DNA from: Bacteroidota bacterium
GTDB lineage: Bacteria; Bacteroidota; Bacteroidia; Flavobacteriales_F; PHOS-HE28
Assembly (NCBI GenBank): GCA_018267065.1
Contig: JAFDZG010000236.1
Coordinates: 1 to 45,444, forward strand
Direction of reading: 5' to 3'
Length of the DNA: 45,444 nucleotides
The notes below the pieces were generated by a model. That model saw nothing but the letters and a program-made list of their open reading frames with translations, was not told where the DNA came from and searched no databases. This document shows, piece by piece, positions 36,622-44,466 of the stretch. Position 1 is the stretch's first letter, and each line of letters opens with the position of its first letter. Made by a program: the position numbers and the translations under genes.

Positions 36622-38763
36622 GTGAAGCGCACGGCCCTCCTGTTACCGTTGTTCCTGATCCTGCCAATGGCGATGCACGCCAATGGGAAGGAAGCTTCGC
36701 TCATACAGTTCGACAGGCAATTTCCTGCACGCCCCATTGGGAATTACCTGCAAATGCTGGTGGACCCGGCCGGCTCCCTTTCAATAAATGACGTGGTCCG
36801 GAGCCAGGCATTCGAACCAAGCCGGTCCGCAGTGCCCAATTTTGGGATCTCACCAGCGGTGCACTGGGCCAAGTTCACCGTGGTGAATGCAGACCCGGTA
36901 CAGAGCATGGTCCTCTTGGTGGACTATCCCGAGATCGAGAAATTGGACATCTACCTGAAAGGACCACAAGGGATTGAACATTTGTTGTCCGGTGGGCAAG
37001 GCCGCCCGTTGGACCGCTCCAAGCAAGAATCACCCAGCATCACCTGCCCCTTGGACATCCCATACGGCGGCTTTGGGACCGTTTACATCCGCGTACAGAG
37101 CGACAAGCAACTACAGCTCCCCTTGTTTGTGATCTCCCAACGTGAAAGTTTGGATACCAACACAAACAGAGCCTTTTTTATCGGAGGTTATATCGGGATC
37201 ATGCTGGTCATGATCCTCTATAACTTTTTCATCTACATTTCAATCAGGGATAAAAATTACTTACTGTATGTGTTATTCATATTTTCTGTAACGATAACAC
37301 AGTTATCATTTATCGGATTCTCAGGGTATTATGTATTCAACAATAACATCTGGGTAAAAGAGCATTCTTCATTGATACTAACAGTGCTAACAGCAATTGT
37401 TGGGAATATTTTCATTGACCATTTCATCCAGGCAAGGCAAAACATCAAGTACTTCGTTCCCGTGATGTACACGTTCTATGGCCTCATGGTGTGCGGGGCC
37501 ATCATGGACATCATCGGTTTCCGGATACAGGCCTATGGCATGGTCCAAGGCTTATCCATGCTGCTTGCCTTGTACGCCCTTGCCATCGCCATCATCGCCA
37601 CCCGCCGCAAGGTCCGCTCGGCACGTTACTTCCTGGTGGCCTGGTGCGTCTTTCTGGCGGGCATCGTGGTGTTCGTGGCCAAGGACTGGGGAATGGTGCC
37701 CTACAATGACCTCACCAAATATATGATGACCATTGGTTCCACCGTGGAGGTGGTGCTGCTTTCCTTCGGCTTGGCGGACAAGATCAACGTGCTTCAGCGC
37801 GAAAAGGACCGTTCGCAAGCAGAAGCGCTTCGCATGGCCAAGGCCAATGAGGAGATCATCCGGGACCAGAACACGGTGCTGGAGCAAAAAGTGGCCGAAC
37901 GCACGCATGCACTACAGGAAAGCAACAACCATCTGAAGCGGACACAAAGCCAATTGGTGAGCGCGGAAAAGATGGCTTCCCTGGGGCAGCTCACCGCCGG
38001 CATCGCGCACGAGATCAACAATCCGTTGAACTTCATCAGCAGCAACATTCCGCCGTTGAAGCGCGACCTGCACGACCTGAAGGAATTGCTGGAAGCCTAC
38101 CGGGACGCAACCAAGAACGACCCCGGCCTGGAGCATGTGCGGGAGCTGGAGCGGCGCATGGATTTGCCGGTTACCGTGAACGAGGTGCGGGAGATCATGC
38201 AGTGCATTGAACAGGGAGCCACCCGCACCAGTGAGATCGTGCGGGGCCTGCGCACCTTCAGCCGGCTGGACGAGGACGACCTGAAGCACGCCGACATCAA
38301 CGAAGGCCTGCGCAGCACGGTGGTGGTACTGGGCCCGCAGTTCCGTGATGCGGTGGATGTCCAATTCGCCCTAGGCGCCCTGACTGAGGTGGAATGCTAC
38401 CCCGGCAAACTGAACCAAGTGTTCATGAACCTGCTGAACAATGCGGCACATGCCGTGAAAAAACGGCATGGGCAGCAGGGAGGCATCATCCGCATTGCCA
38501 CGTGGCAGGATGGCGATCTGGCAAAGATCTCCATAGCCGACAACGGCACCGGCATTGACGAGGCCGTGCAGCGCAGGATGTTCGAGCCCTTCTTCACCAC
38601 CAAGGACGTGGGCGAAGGCACCGGCCTGGGGCTGTCCATCGTACAAGGGATCATAGAAAGGCACCATGGCCAACTGGAGCTGGAAAGCACCGTGGGCGTG
38701 GGAAGCACATTTACCATCATCCTGCCTGTTTCGCAGGCCGGGCAGATCGAAAAACGCGCGTGA
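36622..38763 (+). CDS. 7TMR-DISM sensor histidine kinase
   Basis: 713 residues with a signal-like N-terminus (start GTG at 36622; no ATG in the right place). A periplasmic DISM-type sensory domain spans about 40-165, followed by seven membrane helices (180-395). Then a coiled coil, HisKA with H463 in LTAGIAHEINNP, and an HATPase domain with N, G1 and G2 boxes (LLNNAAHAV, ADNGTGI, GLGLSIV). It should sense a ligand outside or in the membrane and phosphorylate a receiver. The stop lies two bases before the next gene's ATG. Bases about 37160-37440, in the membrane part, are markedly AT-rich compared with the rest. The gene lies 45 bp after the acyltransferase. Confidence 0.92.
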   Translation: MKRTALLLPLFLILPMAMHANGKEASLIQFDRQFPARPIGNYLQMLVDPAGSLSINDVVRSQAFEPSRSAVPNFGISPAVHWAKFTVVNADPVQSMVLLVDYPEIEKLDIYLKGPQGIEHLLSGGQGRPLDRSKQESPSITCPLDIPYGGFGTVYIRVQSDKQLQLPLFVISQRESLDTNTNRAFFIGGYIGIMLVMILYNFFIYISIRDKNYLLYVLFIFSVTITQLSFIGFSGYYVFNNNIWVKEHSSLILTVLTAIVGNIFIDHFIQARQNIKYFVPVMYTFYGLMVCGAIMDIIGFRIQAYGMVQGLSMLLALYALAIAIIATRRKVRSARYFLVAWCVFLAGIVVFVAKDWGMVPYNDLTKYMMTIGSTVEVVLLSFGLADKINVLQREKDRSQAEALRMAKANEEIIRDQNTVLEQKVAERTHALQESNNHLKRTQSQLVSAEKMASLGQLTAGIAHEINNPLNFISSNIPPLKRDLHDLKELLEAYRDATKNDPGLEHVRELERRMDLPVTVNEVREIMQCIEQGATRTSEIVRGLRTFSRLDEDDLKHADINEGLRSTVVVLGPQFRDAVDVQFALGALTEVECYPGKLNQVFMNLLNNAAHAVKKRHGQQGGIIRIATWQDGDLAKISIADNGTGIDEAVQRRMFEPFFTTKDVGEGTGLGLSIVQGIIERHHGQLELESTVGVGSTFTIILPVSQAGQIEKRA

Positions 38764-38765
38764 GG

Positions 38766-40298
38766 ATGGATCAGCAGTTGGACCGGATCAAGGTGCTTTA
38801 CGTGGACGACGAGGAAGGCAACCTGATGGCCTTCAGGGCGAGCTTCCGCCGTGATTTCGACGTACACGTGGCCTTGAACGCCAAGGAAGCCTTGGATTGG
38901 CTGGAAACACACCCCGTGCACGTGGTGATCAGCGACCAGCGGATGCCGGGCATGAACGGCACCGACTTTCTGTCCATAGTGCGCACGCGCTGGCCCAAGG
39001 CGGTACGGCTGCTGCTCACCGGGTTTTCCGACCTGCAGGCGGTGGTGGACGCCATCAACCTGGGGGGCATCCATGCTTACATCACCAAGCCGTGGGACCC
39101 CACGGACCTGAAGCTGCGCATTGAACAAGCGCATGAGATCCACGAACTGCGCGATGAAAAGGAACGGCTGCTCAACAGCTACCGTCAGGTTTTTGATGCC
39201 TCCGGCGACCCCATCATCATGCTGGACACCAACGGCAAGATCCTGGAGGCCAACCCCGCTGCCGTGCAATTGATAAAATTGGACAAGCCCGCCCTGTTGC
39301 GCACCGGCTTCGACCAGTTTGTGGTGGACCACCTGGCCGTTGCCCAGCGGATGCGGACACACCGCAAGGGAAACATATTCCGCGACGTTGAAGTGACCCT
39401 GCGCACGCCCGATGGCCGCACCATTGACTGCTTGATCACCGCCACCTTGATCGGCAGAACGGCCGAAGGCACGCGCATGTACCAGGCCATGATCAAGGAC
39501 ATCACGGACCGCAAGCAACAGCAGCTCTACCTGGAAAAGCTCAACCGCGACCTTGACAAGCGGGTAAACGTTCGCACCAAGCAGTTGCTGGAAGCATTGG
39601 ACGACCTGGGAGCCTTCTCCTACTCCGTGGCCCACGACCTGCGCTCGCCCCTGAAGAACATCAAGGTAATGAGCGAGCATTTGGGCAGCATGGCCGCCCT
39701 GCGGGGGGATGAGGAAGAGCGCGACCTGAGCCAGCGCATCCACAAGAACGCCTCACGCCTGATCAACCTGGTGGACAACTTGCTGCGGTTCGCCCGCACG
39801 GATTCCCGCACGGTGGAGAGCTTGGAGATCGATGCATGCGGGGTGGCCCAGGAAAGCATCCGGGACCTGGCCATCCAGCATGAAAGCGTGGAATTCATCC
39901 TTCCCAAACCAGGGGAAGCGATGATCCATGCAGACCCTTCCATGCTGCGGGTGGTGTTGGACAATCTTTTCGGGAACGCCGTGAAATTCACGCGCGAAAA
40001 ACCCAAGCCACGCATCGAATTGGGCTATGCCCACAGGGACGGGGCCGACATCCTTTGGGTAAAGGACAATGGGGTGGGCTTCGAAAGCGACAAGAACGAA
40101 CAACTCTTCGGCGTTTTCAAGCGGCTGCATGCTTCCGACCGTTTCGAGGGAACCGGCATCGGGCTCGCCTTGGTGAGCCGGATCATGAAAAAGCACGGCG
40201 GATGGTGCTGGGCGGAAGGTGTTCCGGACCAAGGCGCCACCATCTACATCCGTTTCCCGGCAAAAGGCACCGACCAGGAATTGCGCAGGGCCGGGTAG
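38766..40298 (+). CDS. REC-PAS-histidine kinase hybrid
   Basis: 510 residues. An N-terminal receiver (D57 in ISDQRMP, LTGF, TKPW), a PAS domain at about 140-260 (SYRQVFDASGDPIIMLDTNG), a coiled coil, HisKA with H290 in YSVAHDLRSPLKN, and an HATPase domain with FGNAVKFT, VKDNGVGF and GTGIGLALV, in the style of bacteriophytochrome-like kinases. No membrane segments, so cytoplasmic. A GTG at 38760 is an alternative start; ATG 38766 is preferred. It may be the partner of the 7TMR kinase immediately upstream, with its own receiver accepting phosphate from it; this is inference. Its REC is a close match to the response regulator at 32833. Confidence 0.92.
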   Translation: MDQQLDRIKVLYVDDEEGNLMAFRASFRRDFDVHVALNAKEALDWLETHPVHVVISDQRMPGMNGTDFLSIVRTRWPKAVRLLLTGFSDLQAVVDAINLGGIHAYITKPWDPTDLKLRIEQAHEIHELRDEKERLLNSYRQVFDASGDPIIMLDTNGKILEANPAAVQLIKLDKPALLRTGFDQFVVDHLAVAQRMRTHRKGNIFRDVEVTLRTPDGRTIDCLITATLIGRTAEGTRMYQAMIKDITDRKQQQLYLEKLNRDLDKRVNVRTKQLLEALDDLGAFSYSVAHDLRSPLKNIKVMSEHLGSMAALRGDEEERDLSQRIHKNASRLINLVDNLLRFARTDSRTVESLEIDACGVAQESIRDLAIQHESVEFILPKPGEAMIHADPSMLRVVLDNLFGNAVKFTREKPKPRIELGYAHRDGADILWVKDNGVGFESDKNEQLFGVFKRLHASDRFEGTGIGLALVSRIMKKHGGWCWAEGVPDQGATIYIRFPAKGTDQELRRAG

Positions 40299-40354
40299 GC
40301 GTGCTTCCCCAGTGTAACCTCATTTGGAAACCGGCCGTTCAACCCCAAGACACA

Positions 40355-40885
40355 ATGACCTACCGCATGAAATACATTCTTTCCTCATTGCTGCTCATCT
40401 GTGCAGGCATCAGTGCCTGCCAGGCACAGAAGCTGGTGGATGAGCGGGACCAGGCCACCGGCTGGTACGTGCCGGTGAATTTGAAAGTGACCACGGAGCG
40501 CGGCAAGGCCAAAGAAGTGGAGGTAACCCTGTACAAGGACAACACCTTGGTAAAAAGCTTCCAAGCGCGCAAAGGAGAAGCCACGGTAAGCCTGGACCTG
40601 GACAACAACTACAGCTTGATCGTGGAGCAGGAAGGCTACCGGGCCAAAACGATCATGGTGGACACGCATGTACCCGCCCAGCAAGTGGAATACGCGGCAT
40701 TCCCTTGTTTCGTAAACCTTGAAGCGGCTGACAAATTCACGCACTCGGACCCCTTCTACCTGGACTTCCCCGGTGCCGTTATCCGTTGGGACGACGATAT
40801 CAAAGGCTTCATCCCCAGCGTGAAGTACGTTACCGACATTCAATCGAAGATCGGCATGCTGCAGGCGCAGATGACGCCAAATTGA
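40355..40885 (+). CDS. Small exported protein related to the N-terminal domain of the repeat protein
   Basis: 176 residues with a signal peptide or lipobox (ISAC; cleavage near AGISACQAQ). The mature part contains VEVTLYKDNTLVKSF and DLDNNYSLIVEQEGYRAKTI, which match in order the VTVYKDGTKFASV and EYKLQFEKQGMVGKNV elements of the N-terminal beta-sandwich of the 1213-residue protein at 18829. Function unknown. Starts at 40355 and 40367 (both ATG) are possible. It lies about 55 bp downstream of the hybrid kinase, so it could be the last gene of the signalling unit. A terminator-like hairpin follows. Confidence 0.75.
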   Translation: MTYRMKYILSSLLLICAGISACQAQKLVDERDQATGWYVPVNLKVTTERGKAKEVEVTLYKDNTLVKSFQARKGEATVSLDLDNNYSLIVEQEGYRAKTIMVDTHVPAQQVEYAAFPCFVNLEAADKFTHSDPFYLDFPGAVIRWDDDIKGFIPSVKYVTDIQSKIGMLQAQMTPN

Positions 40886-40937
40886 GCCATGCACCCGCTT
40901 GTGCGGCACCACGGAACCCGCACAAGGGCTGCGACCT

Positions 40938-40969
40938 GCGCCCGGCCACGAGGCCGGGCGCCGCATTTT
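40938..40969 (+). terminator. Terminator after the small exported protein
   Basis: GCGCCCGGCC, loop ACGA, GGCCGGGCGC: a perfect 10-bp stem (40938-40961), followed by CGCATTTT. It closes the plus-strand unit before the convergent paaE gene. Confidence 0.7.
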
Positions 40970-40971
40970 GC

Positions 40972-42057
40972 TCAATGCTGATCGTAGTCCACCACCACCC
41001 GTGCTGTCAAGGGATGGCTTTGGCAGGTGAGCACATAGCCGTCCGCCACCTCTTCATCCGTGAGCGCATAGTTCATGTCCATGTGCACCTTGCCCTCCAC
41101 AATGCGGGCCTTGCAGGTGCAACACACCGCGCCTTTGCACGCATAGGGCACATCCAAGCCGGCGTTTTCCGCGCTGTCCAGGATGCTGTCGCCCTTGGGC
41201 GCCACCTCGATCTCCGTTTCCTTGCCATCCAGGATGATCTTCACCTTGGCCTTGCCGGTCACCGGCACGTCTGCTTGCGGCGCAGGTTCAGCCTGCTTCG
41301 TTTCGGATGTTACCGGGGAGGTGAACAGCTCCACATGGATGCGCTTCTTGTCCACGCCCAGCTTCTCCAATGCCTGGCTCACGTTCACCATCATGGGTTC
41401 CGGCCCGCAGATGAAGTACTCCGTTTCCGGGCTCTCGCGGATGAAGCGGCGCGTAAGCTCCGTGGCCTTCTCCACGGTTACCAAACCGTTGAACAGCTTG
41501 TCCTCATCATGGCCGTAGGTAAGGATGTGGTGCACGGCCAAGCGTTCCTTGTACTTGGCCTGCAGTTCTTCCAGGGCGCTGCGGAAGATGATCCGGTCCT
41601 GGTCCGTGTTGCCGTAGAAAAGGGTGAGGCCGCTGTGCGGTTCGGTGCGCAGCACGGTCTTGATGATGCTGAGGATCGGCGTGATGCCGCTTCCCCCGGC
41701 GAAGCAGGCGTAGTGCTTACGGTGGGCGGCATCCAGCAGGGTGTAAAAGCTGCCCATGGGCGTCATCACCTCCAAGGTCATGCCCGGCTTCAGGTGCTCC
41801 ACCAAGTAGGTGGAGGCGCGTCCTTTCTCCACGCGTTTCACCGCGATCCGCAACTCCTCGGGGTCCAGCGGGCTGCTGCAGATGCTGTAGCTGCGGCGCA
41901 GCTCCTCGCCGTTCACCGGCACCTTCAGCGTGAGGTACTGGCCATGGATGAAGGTGAAATCGTTCCGCAGCCCCGCCGGGATCACGAAGCCGATCACGAT
42001 GCTGTCTTCGGTTTCACGGTGTACGCTGGATACGGGAAGCGTATGGAATCGGGCCAT
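40972..42057 (-). CDS. paaE: Phenylacetyl-CoA epoxidase reductase subunit
   Basis: 361 residues, the normal length. It passes electrons from NAD(P)H to the PaaA diiron centre. The FAD domain shows RRSYSICSS, the NAD domain GGSGITPILSIIKTVL, and the C-terminal plant-type 2Fe-2S ferredoxin domain CKGAVCCTC with a later C (VLTC). I start at ATG 42057, where the family begins (ARFHTLPVSSV), not at the open-frame start 42201. It is divergent from paaA across 160 bp. Having paaE outside the paaABCD run differs from the E. coli order but is common in other bacteria. Confidence 0.95.
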   Translation of the reverse strand: MARFHTLPVSSVHRETEDSIVIGFVIPAGLRNDFTFIHGQYLTLKVPVNGEELRRSYSICSSPLDPEELRIAVKRVEKGRASTYLVEHLKPGMTLEVMTPMGSFYTLLDAAHRKHYACFAGGSGITPILSIIKTVLRTEPHSGLTLFYGNTDQDRIIFRSALEELQAKYKERLAVHHILTYGHDEDKLFNGLVTVEKATELTRRFIRESPETEYFICGPEPMMVNVSQALEKLGVDKKRIHVELFTSPVTSETKQAEPAPQADVPVTGKAKVKIILDGKETEIEVAPKGDSILDSAENAGLDVPYACKGAVCCTCKARIVEGKVHMDMNYALTDEEVADGYVLTCQSHPLTARVVVDYDQH

Positions 42058-42217
42058 GCGGGTCGGGATAACGGACATACGGGGAATGCTGTGCAGGGGC
42101 AGCCCTGCGGACCGGCAAAAGTAGCCGCTGGCGGCGCTTGGGGAAATGTACAAGATCAGCCTACGCGAAAGAGTGCCGTCCACTACCTTAGCCACCCGCA
42201 ATACGTTTCCCTATATC
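42058..42217. promoter_or_regulatory. Divergent paaE / paaA control region
   Basis: 160 bp with no coding frame. On the plus strand TACGTTTC at 42202-42209, one mismatch from TAnnTTTG, lies nine bases before paaA. No PaaX/PaaR-type operator could be identified by eye. Confidence 0.4.
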
Positions 42218-43156
42218 ATGCCAGACAGCCAACAAGAATCCTTGTTCCAGCAGAAAGTGGACGCCGAGCAGAAGATCGAGCCACGCGACTGGATGCCCGA
42301 CGGTTACCGCAAGAACCTGGTGCGGCAGATCAGCCAGCACGCGCACAGCGAGATCGTGGGCATGCTGCCCGAGGGCAACTGGATCACCCGCGCGCCCAGC
42401 CTGCGCCGCAAGACCATCCTGCTGGCCAAAGTGCAGGACGAGGCAGGGCACGGCCTGTACTTGTACAGCGCTGCGGAAACGCTGGGCACCGGCCGCGATG
42501 AAATGGTGGACCAGTTGCTCAGCGGCGCGGCCAAGTACAGCAGCATCTTCAACTACCCCACCCTCACCTGGGCGGACATCGGCGCCATCGGCTGGTTGGT
42601 GGACGGCGCCGCCATCATGAACCAAGTGATGTTGTGCCGCACCAGCTACGGCCCGTACGCCCGCGCCATGGTGCGCATCTGCAAGGAAGAAAGCTTCCAC
42701 CAACGGCAGGGCTACGACATCCTGATCACCCTGAGCAAGGGCACCCCGGAACAGAAGGCCATGGCCCAGGATGCGCTGGACCGCTGGTGGTGGCCCAGCC
42801 TGATGATGTTCGGCCCCAGTGACAAGGACAGCCCGCACAGCGCGCAAAGCCTGAAGTGGAAGATCAAGCGGCAGAGCAACGACGAGCTGCGGCAGATCTT
42901 CATCGACCGCACCGTGAGCCAAGCGGAATTCCTGGGCTTGAAGATCCCCGACCCCAAGCTAAAGTGGAACGAGGCCACGCAGCATTACGACTGGGGCGAG
43001 ATCGACTGGACGGAGTTCAATGAGGTGATCCGCGGCAACGGGCCGTGCAACGCGGAGCGCATGGCGGCACGAAGGAAAGCACATGCCGATGGTGCGTGGG
43101 TGCGCGAAGCGGCGCTGGCGTATGCGGGGAAGAAGAGCAAGCGGAATGCGGCATGA
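42218..43156 (+). CDS. paaA: Phenylacetyl-CoA 1,2-epoxidase catalytic subunit
   Basis: 312 residues, the diiron catalytic subunit. The iron ligands are in [13 protein letters not shown] (E-x-x-H) and [13 protein letters not shown] (E-x-x-H), with further carboxylates before them. It turns phenylacetyl-CoA into the ring-epoxide, the first step after CoA activation. I start at ATG 42218 rather than 42146 because the family begins MxDxQQ and this matches. It is the first gene of the paaABCD run. Confidence 0.97.
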   Translation: MPDSQQESLFQQKVDAEQKIEPRDWMPDGYRKNLVRQISQHAHSEIVGMLPEGNWITRAPSLRRKTILLAKVQDEAGHGLYLYSAAETLGTGRDEMVDQLLSGAAKYSSIFNYPTLTWADIGAIGWLVDGAAIMNQVMLCRTSYGPYARAMVRICKEESFHQRQGYDILITLSKGTPEQKAMAQDALDRWWWPSLMMFGPSDKDSPHSAQSLKWKIKRQSNDELRQIFIDRTVSQAEFLGLKIPDPKLKWNEATQHYDWGEIDWTEFNEVIRGNGPCNAERMAARRKAHADGAWVREAALAYAGKKSKRNAA

Positions 43157-43158
43157 CC

Positions 43159-43231
43159 CAATTTGCCAATGATCAATTTGCCAATTCGCCAATGGATACC
43201 CGAATTGGCGAATTGGCGAATTGGCGAATTG
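43159..43231. repeat. Inverted and tandem repeat between paaA and paaB
   Basis: CAATTTGCCAAT occurs twice (43159-43170, 43174-43185). GCCAATTCGCCAAT (43180-43193) is exactly inverted at 43204-43217, giving a 14-bp stem with a 10-base loop. The right side is a run of GAATTGGC units (43202 onward, about 3.75 copies). It looks like a dispersed repeat inserted between paaA and paaB, not a terminator, because there is no T-run. Confidence 0.8.
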
Positions 43232-43264
43232 AACAATTGAACAAAACGAACTCATAATATCCAT

Positions 43265-43561
43265 ATGGCAACCACCAACGAAAAAGACTGGCCCCTTTGG
43301 GAGATCTTCATCCAGAGCAAGCGCGGTTTGGACCACAAGCATGTGGGCAGCCTGCATGCGGCCGATGCGCGGATGGCCATTGAGAATGCCCGCGACGTGT
43401 ACACGCGCCGCAACGAAGGCAACAGCATCTGGGCCGTGCGCGCGGCGGACATCCACGCCAGCAAGCCCGAGGACCAAGGCGCCTTCTTCGATCCCGCAGA
43501 CGACAAGGTGTACCGGCACCCCACGTTTTATCCGATGCCCGAGGGCGTGAAGTACATCTGA
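43265..43561 (+). CDS. paaB: Phenylacetyl-CoA epoxidase subunit B
   Basis: 98 residues, normal for the small structural subunit that binds PaaA and PaaC. Motifs DWPLWEIFIQSKRGLDHKHVGSLHAADA and NSIWAVRAADI are typical. The start ATG 43265 is just after the repeat spacer; paaC starts three bases after its stop. Confidence 0.95.
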   Translation: MATTNEKDWPLWEIFIQSKRGLDHKHVGSLHAADARMAIENARDVYTRRNEGNSIWAVRAADIHASKPEDQGAFFDPADDKVYRHPTFYPMPEGVKYI

Positions 43562-43563
43562 GC

Positions 43564-44361
43564 ATGAGCGAGCAAGAAGCCCTGTTCCGCTACACCCTGC
43601 GCATGGGCGACAACAGCTTGGTGCTTGGCCACCGCAACAGCGAATGGTGCGGCCACGGCCCCGTGCTGGAGGAAGACATCGCCCAGGCCAACATCGCGCT
43701 GGACCTCATCGGCCAGGCCCGCAACTACCTGACTTATGCCGGGGAAGTGGAAGCGAAGTTCCGTCCTTCGGCCCTGCCTACCGGCCAGGCAGGTCCGCTC
43801 AGGACGGAAGATGATCTGGCCTATTTGCGCGGGGAACGCGAATACATCAACGTGCAGTTGGTGGAGCTGCCCAAGGGCGATTATGCCCGCACCATCGTGC
43901 GCAGCTTCCTCTTCGACGCGTTCCACCTGCCGTTGCAACAGGCCCTCACCACCAGCAAAGACGAACGTCTGAAGGGCATTGCCGAAAAAGCCGTGAAGGA
44001 AGTGACCTACCACCTGCGCCACAGCAGTGAATGGCTGGTGCGCTTCGGCGACGGCACGGAGGAAAGCCACCGCCGTGCCCAGGAAGCACTGGACGACCTG
44101 TGGCGCTACACCGGTGAACTGTTCACGCCCGATGAAGCCGAAGAGGTGCTGGCCAAGGCGGGCATCGCGCCCAAGCTGGCCGATGTGAAGCAGGAATGGA
44201 GCGCCACCGTGGACCGCGTGCTGAAGGAAGCCACGTTGAAGCGCCCTGCGGACGGCTGGATGGCCAGCGGCGGCAAAAAGGGCATCCACACCGAGCACCT
44301 CGGCCCCATGCTGGCGGAGATGCAGACGCTGCAGCGCAGCTACCCAGGGGTGGAGTGGTAA
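43564..44361 (+). CDS. paaC: Phenylacetyl-CoA epoxidase subunit C, carrying an inserted palindrome
   Basis: 265 residues, the structural partner of PaaA in the heterodimer. Typical features are LGHRNSEWCGHGPVLEEDIAQANIALDL near the start and VTYHLRHSSEWLVRFGDGTEES. At residues 66-82 an atypical FRPSALPTGQAGPLRTE segment appears just before DDLAYLRGEREY; its DNA (43759-43809) is a nested palindrome in frame (see finding). No frameshift or stop follows. Confidence 0.93.
   Translation: MSEQEALFRYTLRMGDNSLVLGHRNSEWCGHGPVLEEDIAQANIALDLIGQARNYLTYAGEVEAKFRPSALPTGQAGPLRTEDDLAYLRGEREYINVQLVELPKGDYARTIVRSFLFDAFHLPLQQALTTSKDERLKGIAEKAVKEVTYHLRHSSEWLVRFGDGTEESHRRAQEALDDLWRYTGELFTPDEAEEVLAKAGIAPKLADVKQEWSATVDRVLKEATLKRPADGWMASGGKKGIHTEHLGPMLAEMQTLQRSYPGVEW
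43759..43809. repeat. 51-bp nested palindrome inside paaC
   Basis: TTCCGTCCT (43759-43767) is exactly inverted as AGGACGGAA (43801-43809). Inside, CCTGCCT (43773-43779) pairs with AGGCAGG (43787-43793) around ACCGGCC. The inner core read on the minus strand matches 26973-27000 over about 26 bases with one inserted T and a few substitutions. The insertion is a multiple of three and adds 17 codons. Confidence 0.8.
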
Positions 44362-44379
44362 TTTGGTGCCACGGGATTC

Positions 44380-44407
44380 GTTGTTAGTTGTTAGTTGACA
44401 GTTGTCA
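44380..44407. repeat. Heptamer array between paaC and paaD
   Basis: Four consecutive 7-mers GTTGTTA, GTTGTTA, GTTGACA, GTTGTCA (GTTGWYA pattern), with the last two also forming the palindrome TGACAGTTGTCA. Related AACAACCGACAAC lies just downstream, on the other orientation. It is part of the 105-bp gap between paaC and paaD. Confidence 0.75.
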
Positions 44408-44466
44408 GTAGCTGAGGATTCCGAGCAACTGAAAACGAACAACCGACAACACTGGACCAAGGAAAC

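Noticed and set aside
38397..39743. Minus-strand frame of 448 codons opposite the two kinases
   Set aside because: It crosses the junction of two real genes and has no motif or start context.
40786..42501. Plus-strand frame of 571 codons opposite paaE
   Set aside because: Overlaps paaE completely and runs into paaA out of frame; no coherent protein features.
43157..43264. Intrinsic terminator between paaA and paaB
   Set aside because: The stem lacks a T-run, and the downstream genes clearly belong to the same pathway.
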